This document shows, piece by piece, positions 63,778 through 64,000 of a DNA stretch of 64,000 bases. Positions within the stretch are counted from its first letter, which is position 1, and every line of letters begins with the position of its first letter. Source of the stretch: Bradyrhizobium sp. Tv2a-2 (GTDB lineage: Bacteria; Pseudomonadota; Alphaproteobacteria; Rhizobiales; Xanthobacteraceae); the NCBI RefSeq assembly GCF_000472425.1, contig NZ_AXAI01000012.1, positions 197,306-261,305 of the forward strand, in the 5' to 3' direction. The position numbers and the translations under genes were made by a program. Under the pieces are notes generated by a model. That model saw only the letters and a list, made by a program, of their open reading frames with translations, ran no database searches and was not told where the DNA came from.

Positions 63778-64000
63778 TCGCCGCAACACATTCTGCGAAC
63801 TTCTCAGCTGGGGTTTGAAAGAGCAAGGTCTTTCGTGGCCTTTCATTGAGCTGCTTGGCGATCGCGCTGAGCTTGGCCTGGCTGTACAATGACAGATCGA
63901 TGCCACGCGGAAGATACTGGCGCAGCAATCTGTTGGTATTTTCGTTTGACCCGCGCTGCCAGGGACAGCGAGGGTCGCAGAAATAGACATCGATCTTGGT
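63757..64000 (-). mobile_element. IS30-family insertion sequence, right end (continues past window)
   Basis: It contains the 3' part of an IS30-type transposase reading in from the window end. The outer boundary is estimated at about 63757, because the interrupted reading frame and the transposase stop at 63770 bracket it. The terminal inverted repeat cannot be confirmed without the other end. Confidence 0.6.
63770..64000 (-). CDS. IS30-family transposase, C-terminal fragment (5' end outside window)
   Basis: The frame from base 64000 to TGA 63772-63770 gives 76 residues. It includes the motif DPRCPWQRGSNENTNRLLRQ, then YLPRGIDLSLYSQ and LNERPRKTLLFQTPAEKF. The second half of the DDE domain of IS30 transposases carries exactly this pattern, with the catalytic Glu in the RGSNENTN segment. 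The 5' part lies outside the window. Confidence 0.9.
   Translation of the reverse strand, partial: TKIDVYFCDPRCPWQRGSNENTNRLLRQYLPRGIDLSLYSQAKLSAIAKQLNERPRKTLLFQTPAEKFAECVAAIS

Overview
The window looks like chromosomal DNA of a Bradyrhizobium-type alphaproteobacterium. Supporting signs are high GC, fused tal-pgi, a fused FdsG-FdsB formate dehydrogenase subunit, PE-ligase-polymerase LigD beside Ku, EcfG-type promoters (GGAAC-N16-CGTT), and the GAGCATGATC palindromic repeat that I recall from this genus. The genus call is inference from gene content. I see no tRNA, rRNA or CRISPR array.

Layout. 1-5294: central sugar metabolism on the + strand (end of tal-pgi, gnd, zwf, pgl, gntK, HAD phosphatase), an oxidative pentose phosphate / Entner-Doudoroff entry operon. 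5457-7190: membrane-bound class III adenylate cyclase. 7197-10986 (-): GH15 glucoamylase-like enzyme and MalQ. 11189-25311 (+): six tightly packed genes, glgE, treS-pep2 fusion, glgB, glgX, treZ, treY. They join the GlgE route to alpha-glucan with two routes to trehalose. 25491-30182: a PHA-system protein, a tiny DUF3309 membrane protein, and the NHEJ pair ligD / ku. Ku and ligD diverge from interleaved EcfG-like promoters, and a lysine-rich DUF6496 protein follows. 30257-38398 (-): high-affinity K+ uptake, kdpFABC plus the kdpDE sensor system, with an extra 27-aa membrane ORF ahead of kdpF. 38808-41915 (+): small unknown genes and a DapA-like protein whose Schiff-base lysine is replaced by arginine. 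41937-48592 (-): NAD-dependent formate dehydrogenase (fdsA, fused fdsGB), a small secreted protein and an OFA-type oxalate/formate transporter. 49454-52418 (-): fluoride resistance, with two fluoride riboswitches, two crcB genes, a DUF190 protein and a CPA2 antiporter. 52539-53147: small CDF-like transporter. 53428-59912: molybdenum-cofactor and formate-dehydrogenase maturation (TusA-like, moeA, mobB, fdhD, mobA), an ABC-F ATPase, and an excisionase-type HTH / PBP-like regulator. 59948-63582: NicC-like flavin hydroxylase, an ABC solute-binding protein and a TAXI protein. 63700-64000: a signal-peptide gene cut by an IS30-family element that runs off the window.

Functionally, the first 25 kb moves carbon between glucose-6-phosphate, glycogen-type glucan, maltose-1-phosphate and trehalose, which serves storage and desiccation or osmotic protection. 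The EcfG promoters at the NHEJ locus place DNA repair under general stress control. The MobA/MoeA/MobB/FdhD group would supply the molybdopterin cofactor needed by the formate dehydrogenase about 10 kb away, and OFA could bring in its substrate or precursor.

The least explained signals are: a 26-codon leader ORF with a strong ribosome binding site between the fluoride riboswitch and its antiporter gene, coupled to it by ATGA; the Lys-to-Arg DapA-like protein in an operon of unknowns; a repeated TTATGCCG-NN-CTTAT motif near those unknown genes; the pre-kdpF micro-ORF; and a palindrome at the start of the molybdoenzyme-type regulator.
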